From: Planctomycetota bacterium
Lineage (GTDB): Bacteria > Planctomycetota > Planctomycetia > Gemmatales > Gemmataceae
DNA length: 42,015 nucleotides
Assembly (NCBI GenBank): GCA_016177925.1
Contig: JACOUH010000190.1
Span: forward strand, 1 to 42,015
Direction: 5' to 3'
Each line of letters opens with the position of its first letter. The first letter of the stretch is position 1. Below the pieces are notes generated by a model. That model saw nothing but the letters and a program-made list of their open reading frames with translations, did no database searches and was not told the DNA's origin. The translations under genes were made by a program, and so were the position numbers. Of the stretch, positions 7,865 to 16,652 are shown piece after piece.

Positions 7865-10528
7865 TCACCGTGAACAATCTGGCCCTGGGCAAGCCATTCC
7901 TTTCCCCCTCTTCACGGCTTCGGCAGAAGGGCTCGGTGGAACGGTCGACAGGGTGGTCCCGTCAAGATGGGCCTGGACACAGGCCAGCGCCTCCTCGATC
8001 GCCTCAACGCCAACAACCAACAGGTCACCAGGACGTAGGTCGCGGAAGCCCGTTGCGATTGCTTCACGCTCGCTGGCGGTCTCGAAAGTCTCCGAAATAC
8101 GCCGGCCTGCGGCCAACCCGCGCCGCAACAGGGCGTTCAACTCGCCGCCGGCCCGGTCGTTGACGTCCTGATCCGCGTACAGCACGACGCGGTCGAAAGC
8201 AGTGCCGACGATCTCCCCCATCTCGATGATCTCGTGGTCGCGCCGATTGCCGGCGGCGAAGACGATGGTCCGGCTTCCCGCCTCGCTGGAGAGGCAATCG
8301 AGCGCACCGACCAGGGCCGCCAGTGCCGAGGGGTTGTGAGCGTAGTCGACGACGACGGTGGCGCCGCGGACGCGGTGGACGTTGAAGCGGCCCGGCACCT
8401 GTCGTGCGTCGCCGCTGAACGATTCCAGGCCGGTCCGGAGGGCACCAGGCGCCAGGCCCAGCGCCCATGCTGCCCCCGTCGCGGCCAGCACGTTCTCGAC
8501 CTGGAAGGTGACGTTGCCCTGGTGTGTCAGCGGCACCCGCGCCAGCGCGAGCAGGACCTCCTCCCGTTCGCCTTCGGCCAGGACGATGTCTCCGCCGCGC
8601 ACGAGGAGGGCCCGCCCTCCCGTGGCGCGGTGAGCCACGACGACCGGGTGTCCGGCATCACGGGCGAAGTATAGCACCGAGGCGGGGCAGTACACCGCCA
8701 TCGCCGCAACGAGCGGGTCCTCGGCGTTCAGCACAGCGGCGCCACCCGGCGGACGCCAGGGGCTACCGGGCGGGGCAACGGCCTCGACGACCACACGCTT
8801 GACGCGCGCCAGTTCCTCGATGGTCTCGATGCCGCGCAGGCCGACGTGATCGCCCTTGCCGATGTTCGTCACGACTGCCACATCGCAGGCGTCGAAGCCG
8901 AGTCCCTCGCGCAGAATGCCGCCGCGTGCCGTCTCGAGCACCGCAGCGTCGACACGCGGGTTCAGCAGCACCGCCCGGGCGCTGCGCGGCCCGCTGCAAT
9001 CGCGTGACTCGATGCGGCGGTCGTTGACATAGCTGCCATCGGTGCAGGTCATGCCGACGTGGCGCCCCGCCGAGCGCAGCAGATGGGCGATCAGCCGTGT
9101 CGTCGTCGTCTTGCCGTTGACACCCGTCACGGCCACGATCGGGATGCGGCCCGGGTGGCCGTCCGGGAACAGCATGCCGACGATCGCCTCGCCAACGGGC
9201 CGCGGCTTACCGGCGGACGGCTCCAGATGCATACGCAGTCCCGGCCCCGCGTTGACTTCGACGACGGCGGCCTTCTGCTCCTCCAGGGGCCGGCCGATGT
9301 CGAGTACAACCACGTCCACACCGGCGATGTCCAGTCCGATCGCGCGGGCCGCCTCGACGGCCCGCGCCGCCACCTCTGGATGGACCTGGTCGGTGACGTC
9401 CGTCGCCGTGCCGCCGGTGCTCAGGTTGCCGTTGCGGCGGATCAACACACGCTGCCCCTGCGACGGAACACTGTCCGGCGCGTATCCCTGTTCGGCCAGC
9501 ACGGACAGGGAGACCGCGTCCAGCTTGATGAAGCTGAGCACGGTGGCGTGGCCATCGCTGCGGCGCGGGTCGCGGTTGACCTCGGCGACCAGTTCGGTGA
9601 TCGTCGAGCGACCGTCGCCGACGACCTGCGCCGGCTCGCGCAGGGCCGCTGCCACCAGCCGGTCGCCGATAACCAACAGCCGATGGTCGGCTCCCGGCGC
9701 ATAGGTTTCGACGAGGACGTGCTCGTCTTCCTCAAGGGCCGCCAGATACGCTTTCTGCACCTGTTCGCGCGTCGTCAGGTTGGTGGCAACGCCGCGGCCG
9801 TGGTTGCCGAACTGCGGCTTGACGACCACCGGCAGGCCCAGTTCCTCGGCTGCCTCCCAGGCGTCCTCGGCAGACGAAACGGGCCGGCCCTCCGGCACCG
9901 GAACGCCGACCGCCCGCAACAGGGCCCGCGTCAACTCCTTGTCCTGGGCAATGGCCTCGGCAATGGCGCCGGTCGAGTCGGTCTCGGCGGTGCAGATCCG
10001 ACGGGCGCGGACGCCCTGACCGAGTTGCACCAGGCTGCCCTCGTTGAGCCGCCGCGCCGGGATGCCGCGGTGCCTGGCGGCCCGGACGATTGCCGCCGTG
10101 CTCGGTCCCAGTCGCACGTCGTGGGCCAGTTCGCGCAGCTCACCAAGCTTGCTGGCCGCGTCGAAGGGCTGGTCGTGCAGGGCAGCCAGGCAGAGTTCGC
10201 GGGCGGCGTCGAGGCAGGCGCGGCCGAGGGCCTCCTCCTCGTACTCGACGACGACACGAAACAGGCCGGGCTGTGCTGACTCGCGTGTCAGGCCGAACGA
10301 AACAGGACTGCCGGCGAGGAGTTGCAGGTTCAGGGCGGCGTGCTGGAGAGCGTGGGCCGCCGTGGGAAAGGAATCGCTGGCGAGAGTCAGCCAGGAGTGG
10401 AGGCGATCCTGAAAGCCAGGGACCGTCTCCAGCGCCGGGGCGCCGGTGAGGTCGCACTCGACCTCGAACACGGGAACGCGGGCCCAGAGGTTCGGCCCGC
10501 GCAGGATCCAGACCTTGCGGAACTCCAT
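7865..10528 (-). CDS. cphA: Cyanophycin synthetase, copy 1 (intact ATP-grasp, degenerate N-domain)
   Basis: This 887-residue enzyme belongs to the family that builds multi-L-arginyl-poly-L-aspartate. Domain order: N-domain (1 to about 190), ATP-grasp domain that adds Asp (to about 455), and Mur-ligase-like domain that adds Arg. In the ATP-grasp, the Lys in VVVKP (237), GNHGRG (241-246) and EVNAGPG (E424, N426) are all present. The Mur P-loop GVNGKTTTT is near 468-476, followed by ETARGGILREGLGFD and DYAHNP. In the N-domain the usual EHxxLE helix is replaced by QHAALN (62-67), and the preceding GGF...GTY loop is missing. The start at MEFRKV (10528) matches copy 2. It lies downstream of copy 2 on the same strand. 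Confidence 0.9.
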   Translation of the reverse strand: MEFRKVWILRGPNLWARVPVFEVECDLTGAPALETVPGFQDRLHSWLTLASDSFPTAAHALQHAALNLQLLAGSPVSFGLTRESAQPGLFRVVVEYEEEALGRACLDAARELCLAALHDQPFDAASKLGELRELAHDVRLGPSTAAIVRAARHRGIPARRLNEGSLVQLGQGVRARRICTAETDSTGAIAEAIAQDKELTRALLRAVGVPVPEGRPVSSAEDAWEAAEELGLPVVVKPQFGNHGRGVATNLTTREQVQKAYLAALEEDEHVLVETYAPGADHRLLVIGDRLVAAALREPAQVVGDGRSTITELVAEVNRDPRRSDGHATVLSFIKLDAVSLSVLAEQGYAPDSVPSQGQRVLIRRNGNLSTGGTATDVTDQVHPEVAARAVEAARAIGLDIAGVDVVVLDIGRPLEEQKAAVVEVNAGPGLRMHLEPSAGKPRPVGEAIVGMLFPDGHPGRIPIVAVTGVNGKTTTTRLIAHLLRSAGRHVGMTCTDGSYVNDRRIESRDCSGPRSARAVLLNPRVDAAVLETARGGILREGLGFDACDVAVVTNIGKGDHVGLRGIETIEELARVKRVVVEAVAPPGSPWRPPGGAAVLNAEDPLVAAMAVYCPASVLYFARDAGHPVVVAHRATGGRALLVRGGDIVLAEGEREEVLLALARVPLTHQGNVTFQVENVLAATGAAWALGLAPGALRTGLESFSGDARQVPGRFNVHRVRGATVVVDYAHNPSALAALVGALDCLSSEAGSRTIVFAAGNRRDHEIIEMGEIVGTAFDRVVLYADQDVNDRAGGELNALLRRGLAAGRRISETFETASEREAIATGFRDLRPGDLLVVGVEAIEEALACVQAHLDGTTLSTVPPSPSAEAVKRGKGMACPGPDCSR

Positions 10529-10539
10529 GATGTCCCTCC

Positions 10540-10600
10540 CCCTTAGCCCGACGCGCCAGCGAGGAAACCAGTGGACCTCGCTGGCGCGTCGGGCTAAGGG
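10540..10600. repeat. Perfect 25-bp palindrome between the two cyanophycin synthetase genes
   Basis: Arms 10540-10564 and 10576-10600 are perfect complements with an 11-base loop. They start just upstream of the copy 1 start codon (10528). A partial third arm with the same CGCGTCGGG core lies at 10610-10632. The element separates the two synthetase genes and would form a strong hairpin in a shared transcript. Confidence 0.8.
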
Positions 10601-10639
10601 TTCGACGTGTTCCTCGCTTGCGCGTCGGGGTAAAACAAC

Positions 10640-10679
10640 GGCGGTGAGGGGCACGCCGATTGGCGTGCCCCTCACCGCC
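10640..10679. terminator. 18-bp hairpin flanked by A/T runs
   Basis: Arms 10640-10657 and 10662-10679 pair perfectly around GATT. TAAAACA precedes and TGTTTTA follows, so in either direction a T-rich tail follows the stem. It lies just after the end of synthetase copy 2 (10704) on the minus strand and could end or attenuate transcription between the two copies. Confidence 0.6.
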
Positions 10680-10703
10680 TGTTTTATCGCTCTTCCCGAA
10701 CGC

Positions 10704-13172
10704 TCACCAGACCTCGGCAACTGCCGGCGTGCGCAGGAGGGCCTCGCTGTATCGGGCGAGCCGCACCGCTTCCTCGAAGGTGATCTCCCGTGCCTCACCG
10801 CGGGTTGCAACGAAGTTGCGCATGAAGTCGACCGACTCGTCGACGGTGTCGGCCTGGATCAGCAGCAGCTCTCCCGGCCGGACCGCCGCCAGTGCCGCTT
10901 CCATTGCCGGCACGGCTCCCTGAATGTCCCGGATCTCCTGGACGCGCTTGCCGCCGGACGCCCCCTGGCGGAACAGGGCAATGATCTCGCCCTGCTGGCG
11001 GCCGCGGAGGTAGTGGTCCTCGAACAGGAAGATGCGGTCAAAATGCTGGCCGAGCAGCTCACCCTGGCGCACCAGGTCGCAGTCGCGACGGTCGCCCGCC
11101 GTCGAGTAGACTGCGGAGCGACGATGATGCGGCATCTCCTTGAGGACCTCGAGCAGACGCTCCAAAGACGAGGGGTTGTGTCCGTAATCGAGTACCACCG
11201 TCGCCCCGCGCACCTCAAAAAGGTTGAAGCGTCCCGGCAGCGAGTCGAGGTCGGCGCCGAACGTCTCCAGTGCCACGCGGATCGCCTCACACGGCACGCG
11301 GAGGCTCCACGCCGCGGCCGCGGCGGCCAGCACGTTCTCGACCTGGAAGGAAATGCGCCCGCCGTGCGTCAGCGGCACGTTGTCCAGCCGGATGAGTGGG
11401 ATCTCCTGCTCGCCCTCGGCGAGGAGGACCTGGTTCGCCCGGACGAAGGCGACCCGCCCCTTCTTTGCTCGGTGAGCCGTCAGAACGGGATGCGCGGCGT
11501 CGCGGCAGAATAAGACGACCGTGCCGGGGCAGTGCTCCGCCATCGCGGCCACGAGCGGGTCGTCGGCCTTCAGCACGGCAGTGCCGTCTCGCGACACTGC
11601 CTCGACGATCACGCGTTTGACCTTCGCCAGCTGCTCCGGCGTGTCGATGCCGCCGCTGCCGAGGTGGTCGCCGCCGTCGATGTTGGTGACCACGGCCACG
11701 TCGCAGCGGTCGAAGCCGAGGCCGGCACGGAGGATGCCACCGCGCGCCGTCTCCAGCACTGCCGCCTCGACGAGCGGGTTCTGCAACACGGTGCGAGCAC
11801 TCTGCGGACCGCTGCAGTCGCCGGTGTCGATACGTCGCCCGCCGACATAGATGCCCTCCGTGCAGGTCATGCCGACGCAGCGATGGCGCCGAGCCACGAT
11901 GTGAGCGATCAACCGTGTCGTCGTCGTCTTGCCGTTGACGCCCGTCACCGCCACGATCGGGATGCGGCCTCGCTCCGCGCCGGGGAACAGCCTGGCGACG
12001 ATCGCCTCGCCGGCCCGGTCCCTTGACTCACCCGGATGCAGGCGCAGCCCCGGGTTGTCGGTCACGCCGACCACGACGCCGCCCTGCTCCTCGAGCGGGC
12101 GGCCGATGTCGGCGGCGATCAGGTCGATGCCGCACACGTCGAGCCCGACTACTCGCGCCGCCTCGACGGCCCGGTCGGCGATCTCGGGGTGAACGCGATC
12201 GGTCACATCGACCCCTTCCCCGGCCTCGCGGAGAGCAGCCGCCGCCATGCTGTTGCCGACGACGAGCAAACGCCACTCCCGCCCCGCGGCATAGCGCTCG
12301 ACGAGAAGGTTCGACGTCTCCGCGGTGGCGACCGCGTAGGCGGCGTGTACCTCCTCGCGGGTCAAGAGGTTGCGGCCCGTTCCCATGCGGCGACGGCCGT
12401 AACGCGGCTTGACGATCACCGGCAGGCCCAGCTCCTGGGCGGCGCTCCAGGCGTCGGCGGCGTCGTGGACGGGGCGGCCCTCGGGAACGGCCACGCCGGC
12501 GGCCTTGAGGAGCGTGCGGGTCAACTCGTTGTCGCGGGCGATCGAGCCGGCCAGCGCCCCGGTGCGGTCAGTTTGACAGCCAAGGACACGGCGCTGCTGC
12601 ACTCCGTAGCCGAGCTGGACCGGCGCCCCGCGGCCGAAACTCCGCACCGGCACCTTGCGCTTGCGGGCGGCCTTCAGGATCGCTTCCGTGGCCGGGTCGG
12701 GCAGCAGACTGCGGGCGAGGTCCCGGAGTTTTGCGACCTCGGCCTGCACGTCGAACGGCCGATCGTGGAAGGCGGCGAGGAAGAGTTCGCGGGCGCATTG
12801 AAGACAGGCCTTGGCAAGGTCCTCGTCCTCGTATTCGACGACGAAGCGATAAACGCCCACCTCGGACGTCTCGCGGGCCTTGCCGTAGCCGACGGCCACG
12901 CCCGCCAGCGATTGTAGTTCGAGAGTGATGTGCTCGAGGATGTGGGCCGGGTAAGTGCCACGGCGCAGGCGCTGGAAGAACCCGCCGCGCTCGCCGACGC
13001 TGCAGCGGTGCTCGATTAGGGTCGGCAGCCAGGCCATGAGTCGGTCGTTGAAGCCCGGCACCTCATCGGAGGAGCAGTCCTTGTATTCGCCCAGGTCGAC
13101 CCAGGCTTCCAGGACGGGGAAATGTGCCCAGGTATTCGGACCGCGAAGTGCCAGCACTTTCCGGAAATCCAT
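10704..13172 (-). CDS. Cyanophycin synthetase-like protein, copy 2 (intact N-domain, degenerate ATP-grasp)
   Basis: This 822-residue paralogue of the downstream synthetase keeps the N-domain features: GGFFQRLRRGTY followed by EHITLE (E80, H81, E85). It also keeps the Mur-ligase part (GVNGKTTTT near 411-419, ETARGGILRAGLGFD, DYGHNP). The ATP-grasp domain is damaged. GNHGRG is replaced by GRRRMG. A stretch of about 73 residues found in copy 1 between ALRE and VTD is missing. The metal-binding EVN is GVT (G369, T371). So it probably cannot add Asp by itself. The ATG at 13172 was chosen over a GTG six codons upstream because GAGGAAA lies just before it and MDFRKV aligns with copy 1. It is upstream of copy 1, same strand. 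Confidence 0.85.
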   Translation of the reverse strand: MDFRKVLALRGPNTWAHFPVLEAWVDLGEYKDCSSDEVPGFNDRLMAWLPTLIEHRCSVGERGGFFQRLRRGTYPAHILEHITLELQSLAGVAVGYGKARETSEVGVYRFVVEYEDEDLAKACLQCARELFLAAFHDRPFDVQAEVAKLRDLARSLLPDPATEAILKAARKRKVPVRSFGRGAPVQLGYGVQQRRVLGCQTDRTGALAGSIARDNELTRTLLKAAGVAVPEGRPVHDAADAWSAAQELGLPVIVKPRYGRRRMGTGRNLLTREEVHAAYAVATAETSNLLVERYAAGREWRLLVVGNSMAAAALREAGEGVDVTDRVHPEIADRAVEAARVVGLDVCGIDLIAADIGRPLEEQGGVVVGVTDNPGLRLHPGESRDRAGEAIVARLFPGAERGRIPIVAVTGVNGKTTTTRLIAHIVARRHRCVGMTCTEGIYVGGRRIDTGDCSGPQSARTVLQNPLVEAAVLETARGGILRAGLGFDRCDVAVVTNIDGGDHLGSGGIDTPEQLAKVKRVIVEAVSRDGTAVLKADDPLVAAMAEHCPGTVVLFCRDAAHPVLTAHRAKKGRVAFVRANQVLLAEGEQEIPLIRLDNVPLTHGGRISFQVENVLAAAAAAWSLRVPCEAIRVALETFGADLDSLPGRFNLFEVRGATVVLDYGHNPSSLERLLEVLKEMPHHRRSAVYSTAGDRRDCDLVRQGELLGQHFDRIFLFEDHYLRGRQQGEIIALFRQGASGGKRVQEIRDIQGAVPAMEAALAAVRPGELLLIQADTVDESVDFMRNFVATRGEAREITFEEAVRLARYSEALLRTPAVAEVW

Positions 13173-13423
13173 TTGCGTTTCCTCGCTCACGTCCGACTCC
13201 GCCGCAAGGGGCCCGGCAGGTTCTCTGCCCTGCCAATCCGTGGCGTTCTCCGCCGCTGCCTCCTGCAGACCGTCGTGCCGGGCGGGAATGCAGAACTCCG
13301 GACGATTCCAGGCGAATAGCCTGACTGGACATCAGGGGGCAGGAGGACAGGCGCGGGACGATTGCCGGCGACTGTCCCCCCCGAAGAATCTCACCGTCGG
13401 AGCGGCCAACCCCGCGCCATTTT

Positions 13424-13485
13424 GAGCGGCGGGGCGTGAGGCCGCCGCTGTGGCGCACCGGCGGGCTTCCGCTCCGCCGCTCACC
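13424..13485. repeat. Imperfect palindrome in the cyanophycin intergenic region
   Basis: GAGCGGCGGGGCGTGAG at 13424-13440 is mirrored, with a few mismatches, by the segment ending at 13482. The right part matches bases 1-36 of the window. It belongs to a dispersed repeat family. Confidence 0.6.
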
Positions 13486-13720
13486 GGCTCGGCGCAAAAA
13501 ACCTGCGCCCCGGCGTCCGGATTGCACGCCAGTCAGTCCTCAAGTGATTTTAGGGGGAGGTTTGTTCCTCGTGGGGGACTCCAATGCTGAAACCTCTCCA
13601 CGTGTACTCAACATGGGACCTTCCAGGCGGCAATTCCTGTGCCGGCTTCCTCAAGAGGCGAAATGGAGCAATTCCCCGTCCCAACCCAGGCGGCCGACTC
13701 GGAAAACGTGCTCGCGCGCC

Positions 13721-13726
13721 TATAAT
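13721..13726 (+). promoter_or_regulatory. Perfect -10 hexamer TATAAT upstream of the exporter leader ORF
   Basis: TATAAT stands in an otherwise GC-rich region, 29 bases before the leader ATG at 13755. No good TTGACA-like -35 is visible at the right distance, so an activator or other sigma factor may be needed. Transcription would start near 13733, giving a short leader with a strong ribosome site. Confidence 0.45.
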
Positions 13727-13754
13727 TGTTCTTTGGAAAGGAAGGGATTCCCTT

Positions 13755-13799
13755 ATGATCCTCATCACCTCACAGACCGGCAAGGCGGTTCATCCTTGA
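13755..13799 (+). CDS. 14-residue leader peptide overlapping the exporter start (MILITSQTGKAVHP)
   Basis: The ATG at 13755 has a very strong ribosome site (AAAGGAAGGG, 13737-13746, 8 bases away). Its stop TGA (13797-13799) overlaps the TTG start of the ABC exporter as TTGA. The exporter TTG itself has no good ribosome site. This arrangement predicts translational coupling: ribosomes finish the short peptide and restart on the TTG. The peptide has no known motif. It could be a control element rather than a functional product. Confidence 0.45.
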   Translation: MILITSQTGKAVHP

Positions 13800-16045
13800 A
13801 CGGAACAACGCAAAACGGCAAGGCGCTTCCCCCCGAGTGGCAGCGCGACGCGCAGTCTCGCCTGGAACACGGGGAGAGAATCCTGGCCACCTTCGAGCCG
13901 GACCTCGATCAGCGGCTTTTCTTTGCGCGGGGGCTAGTCCTACTGACCGACCGTCGTGTGTTGGCCGCCGATGAGGACGGGCGTCCTGGTGCGGGAGCGT
14001 TGCGCTGGCAGGCGTGGCCGCTCGGGCCAGACACCACCTTGAAGGCCCAGGAGTATGGCGGGGCGGGCGTCCTCGAACTGGTCGGGCCAGAAGGACGTCT
14101 CGGTCACTGGCGTTTCACCGCTGGCCGTGGCCCCGAGGCACAGCGGATGTTGCAGCAGTTCGCCCTGCTGCGGGCCAGCCAGGACGGTGCCCCGCCGCCA
14201 GTCGACTCCGTCTGTCCCAGCTGCGGAGCGCCGATCAGCCCCGAGGACGGCCGCTGTCTCGCCTGCAGCCCGGAGCCGACCACCCCCTCGGTTTCAGGGC
14301 TGCTACGCCTGTTCAGGTTCACACGCCCGCACGCCCGGCTGATCGTATTCGGTTTCCTGCTGACCTTCGCCAGCACGACGGCCAGCTTGATCCCGATCTA
14401 CCTGACCCAGCCGCTCCTGGACAAGGTTCTGATCCCGCACCAGAACGAAAAGCCAGCGGACTTCGGTCTCGTCCCGTGGTATCTGTCGGGCATGGTAGGG
14501 GCGGCGCTGCTCGCCTGGCTGCTTGACTGGGGCCGCGTCTATACGCTGGCGCGCGCCAGTGAGCGCGTCAGCGCCGACCTGCGCTCGAAAACCTACGCCC
14601 ATCTGCAGCGGCTGTCGCTGGAGTTCTTCGGCGGCAAACGCACCGGAGACCTGATGGCCCGCATCAGCAACGACAGTGACCGGCTGTGCAATTTCCTGTC
14701 GATCAACCTCGTTGACTTCGCCACGGACATCCTGATGATCGTCATGACGGCGACCATCCTGCTGACAATGGACCCACTGCTGGCCGCGGCCGCCCTGTGC
14801 CCGTTCCCGGTGATCGCCTGGATGGTCTACCGAGTGCGCGGCCGGCTGTTACGCGGCTACCGCCAGGCGGGTGTCGCCTGGAGCGCCATGACCAGCGTGT
14901 TGGCCGACACCATCCCCGGCATTCGCGTCGTCAAGGCGTTCGCCCAGGAGCAGCGCGAGATCGAGCGCTTCGATCACAGCAACGACCGCGTCTTTTACGC
15001 CAACGACCGGCTCAACCGCGTCTGGGCGGTGTTCAGCCCAACGGTGACGCTGATGACGACCAGCGGTCTGCTGATCGTCTGGTCGTTCGCGTGCTGGCGA
15101 GCCTTCCATCACCCCGTGACCGTCGGCGTGCTGACGGTGGTTATCGCGTACATCACCCGCTTCTACTCACGCATCGAGTCGATGATCCGCATGGCGTCGG
15201 CGACGCAGCGGGCGGCGGCGAGCGCTCAGCGGATTTTCGAGATCCTCGACCGAGTGCCGAGCGTGCCGGAGCCGGTGCGGCCGGTCGCGCCGGGTCGGCT
15301 GCAGGGCAGCATCGACCTGCGCGCGGTCCGTTTCAAGTACGGAGTCCGCGAGGTGCTGCACGGCCTGGATTTGAAGATCGAGCCGGGCGAGATGATTGGC
15401 ATCGTCGGGCCGACGGGGGCGGGCAAGAGCACGCTGATCAACCTGATCTGTCGCTTCTACGATGTCGCCGTGGGGGCGATCCTCGTCGACAGCACGGACA
15501 TCCGTTCCTTCCCGGTGGAGGAGTACCGCAAGAACATCGGCATCGTGTTGCAGGACCCTTTTTTGTTCTACGGCACGATTGCGGAGAATATCGCCTACGG
15601 ACGGCCCGGCGCCACGCGCGAGCAGGTCGTGGCGGCGGCGCGAGCGGCGCGGGCGCACGAGTTCATCCTGCGCTTGCCCAATGGCTACGATTCACTGGTC
15701 GGCGAGCGCGGGCAATCGCTCTCGGGTGGAGAGAGACAGCGTATCAGCATCGCGCGGGCGCTGCTGACCGACCCGCGTATCCTGATCCTCGACGAGGCGA
15801 CGTCGTCGATCGACACGGAGACGGAGCGCAAGATCCAGGCGGCGCTGGAGAACCTGGTCAAGGACCGCACCACGCTGGCGATTGCGCATCGGCTGAGCAC
15901 TTTGCGCCGGGCCGATCGCCTGGTCGTGCTGGAGCGGGGCCTCATCGTGGAGATCGGCAGCCACGACGAATTGTTGCGCGCCAACGGCACCTACGCCCGG
16001 CTCCACCGGGCTCAGATGGAAGTGATGCAAGGCCATGCGATCTGA
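13796..16045 (+). CDS. Cyanophycin-associated ABC exporter (fused membrane and ATPase domains)
   Basis: This half-transporter has about 749 residues if it starts at TTG 13796. Residues 1 to about 125 look like a PH-like beta domain (RGLVLLTDRRVLAADEDG). A zinc ribbon follows (CPSC...CLAC, about 139-157). Then come a six-helix ABC exporter membrane domain (about 175-480) and an ATPase domain. Walker A is GPTGAGKST (about 538-546), the signature LSGGERQR is near 641, and Walker B is ILILDEATSSID near 661; the switch His lies in AIAHRLST. The substrate is unknown. The same ABC/DUF1854 pair is a known neighbour of cyanophycin genes in other bacteria. The start is uncertain: the frame is open further left, but ATG candidates there lack ribosome sites. 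Confidence 0.85.
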   Translation: MNGTTQNGKALPPEWQRDAQSRLEHGERILATFEPDLDQRLFFARGLVLLTDRRVLAADEDGRPGAGALRWQAWPLGPDTTLKAQEYGGAGVLELVGPEGRLGHWRFTAGRGPEAQRMLQQFALLRASQDGAPPPVDSVCPSCGAPISPEDGRCLACSPEPTTPSVSGLLRLFRFTRPHARLIVFGFLLTFASTTASLIPIYLTQPLLDKVLIPHQNEKPADFGLVPWYLSGMVGAALLAWLLDWGRVYTLARASERVSADLRSKTYAHLQRLSLEFFGGKRTGDLMARISNDSDRLCNFLSINLVDFATDILMIVMTATILLTMDPLLAAAALCPFPVIAWMVYRVRGRLLRGYRQAGVAWSAMTSVLADTIPGIRVVKAFAQEQREIERFDHSNDRVFYANDRLNRVWAVFSPTVTLMTTSGLLIVWSFACWRAFHHPVTVGVLTVVIAYITRFYSRIESMIRMASATQRAAASAQRIFEILDRVPSVPEPVRPVAPGRLQGSIDLRAVRFKYGVREVLHGLDLKIEPGEMIGIVGPTGAGKSTLINLICRFYDVAVGAILVDSTDIRSFPVEEYRKNIGIVLQDPFLFYGTIAENIAYGRPGATREQVVAAARAARAHEFILRLPNGYDSLVGERGQSLSGGERQRISIARALLTDPRILILDEATSSIDTETERKIQAALENLVKDRTTLAIAHRLSTLRRADRLVVLERGLIVEIGSHDELLRANGTYARLHRAQMEVMQGHAI

Positions 16046-16532
16046 GAGCGGCCCCAACGGCCGCGACACCGGCCCGGGCTTCACCCTTCACCACGACGCC
16101 TGGGGCCGGCTGGTGCTGACCGATGTGTCGGGGCGGGAGCACGCCGGCGTCGAGCCGGTGCGTGCCTTCCCGTTGTCGTCACCGCGACACGGCGTCAGCG
16201 TCTGCGACGCGGAGGGTCGTGAACTATTCTGGATCGACGACCTCGACGACCTGCCCGTCAGCGTGCGGAAGGTCCTGGAGGACGAGTTGACGCGGCGGGA
16301 GTTCGTGCCGGTGTTACGACGAGTCCTCTCCGTCACGGCCGTGGAGCCGTCGGAGTGGCGCGTCGAGACGGACCGCGGGCCGACACGTTTTCTGCTCAAG
16401 AGCGAGGACGACGTCTGTCCGCTGGACGACCACCGCGCCCTGGTGACCGACGCCAACGGTATCCGTTACCTGATCCCGGACTTGCGCGAACTGGACGCCA
16501 CCAGCCGCCGCCTCCTCGAACGCTTCCTCTGA
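16035..16532 (+). CDS. DUF1854 protein, cyanophycin-associated
   Basis: This 165-residue soluble protein overlaps the exporter end by 11 bases, so it is translationally coupled to it. The DUF1854 pattern is visible: GVEPVRAFPLSSPRHGVSVCD, the dipeptide-rich ELFWIDDLDDLP, the EDELTRREFVPV region, and the closing YLIPDLRELDATSRRLLERF. The family has no biochemical function I can name; it repeatedly sits next to the exporter and cphA. A role in coupling the exporter to polymer metabolism is inferred from position only. Its last 39 bases are repeated at 17556-17594. Confidence 0.85.
   Translation: MRSESGPNGRDTGPGFTLHHDAWGRLVLTDVSGREHAGVEPVRAFPLSSPRHGVSVCDAEGRELFWIDDLDDLPVSVRKVLEDELTRREFVPVLRRVLSVTAVEPSEWRVETDRGPTRFLLKSEDDVCPLDDHRALVTDANGIRYLIPDLRELDATSRRLLERFL
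16494..16532 (+). repeat. 39-bp direct repeat, copy 1 (3' end of DUF1854 gene)
   Basis: These 39 bases encode the last 12 residues and stop of the DUF1854 protein. They recur exactly at 17556-17594, after the cyanophycinase gene. Confidence 0.95.
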
Positions 16533-16652
16533 GCGCGGGCAACATCCGCCGGCGGGATCCCTACACGAGGCACGCCGGCGCCGATAGAATCCCTCCTGCT
16601 TGCTGTCCCTCGCTCCCGCCGTGGGCAACCACCCACCTCAAGTTCCCTGGAC

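Larger units (their letters stand above)
13173..13754. other. Divergent intergenic region of the cyanophycin locus
   Basis: About 580 bases separate the leftward synthetases from the rightward exporter genes. It holds the imperfect palindrome at 13424-13485 and a promoter-like TATAAT at 13721-13726. Longer open frames in it (for example from 13584) have no ribosome site and look accidental. Promoters for both directions are expected here; I could not recognise one for the minus strand. Confidence 0.5.

Noticed and set aside
8234-10279. Long plus-strand open frames over the cyanophycin synthetase
   Set aside because: They are antisense frames kept open by GC-rich codon bias; no motif or ribosome site supports them.
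13436-13795. Upstream extension of the exporter frame and a 71-residue frame from 13584
   Set aside because: They read through a palindrome and the promoter-like TATAAT; the stronger ribosome site belongs to the 14-codon leader.
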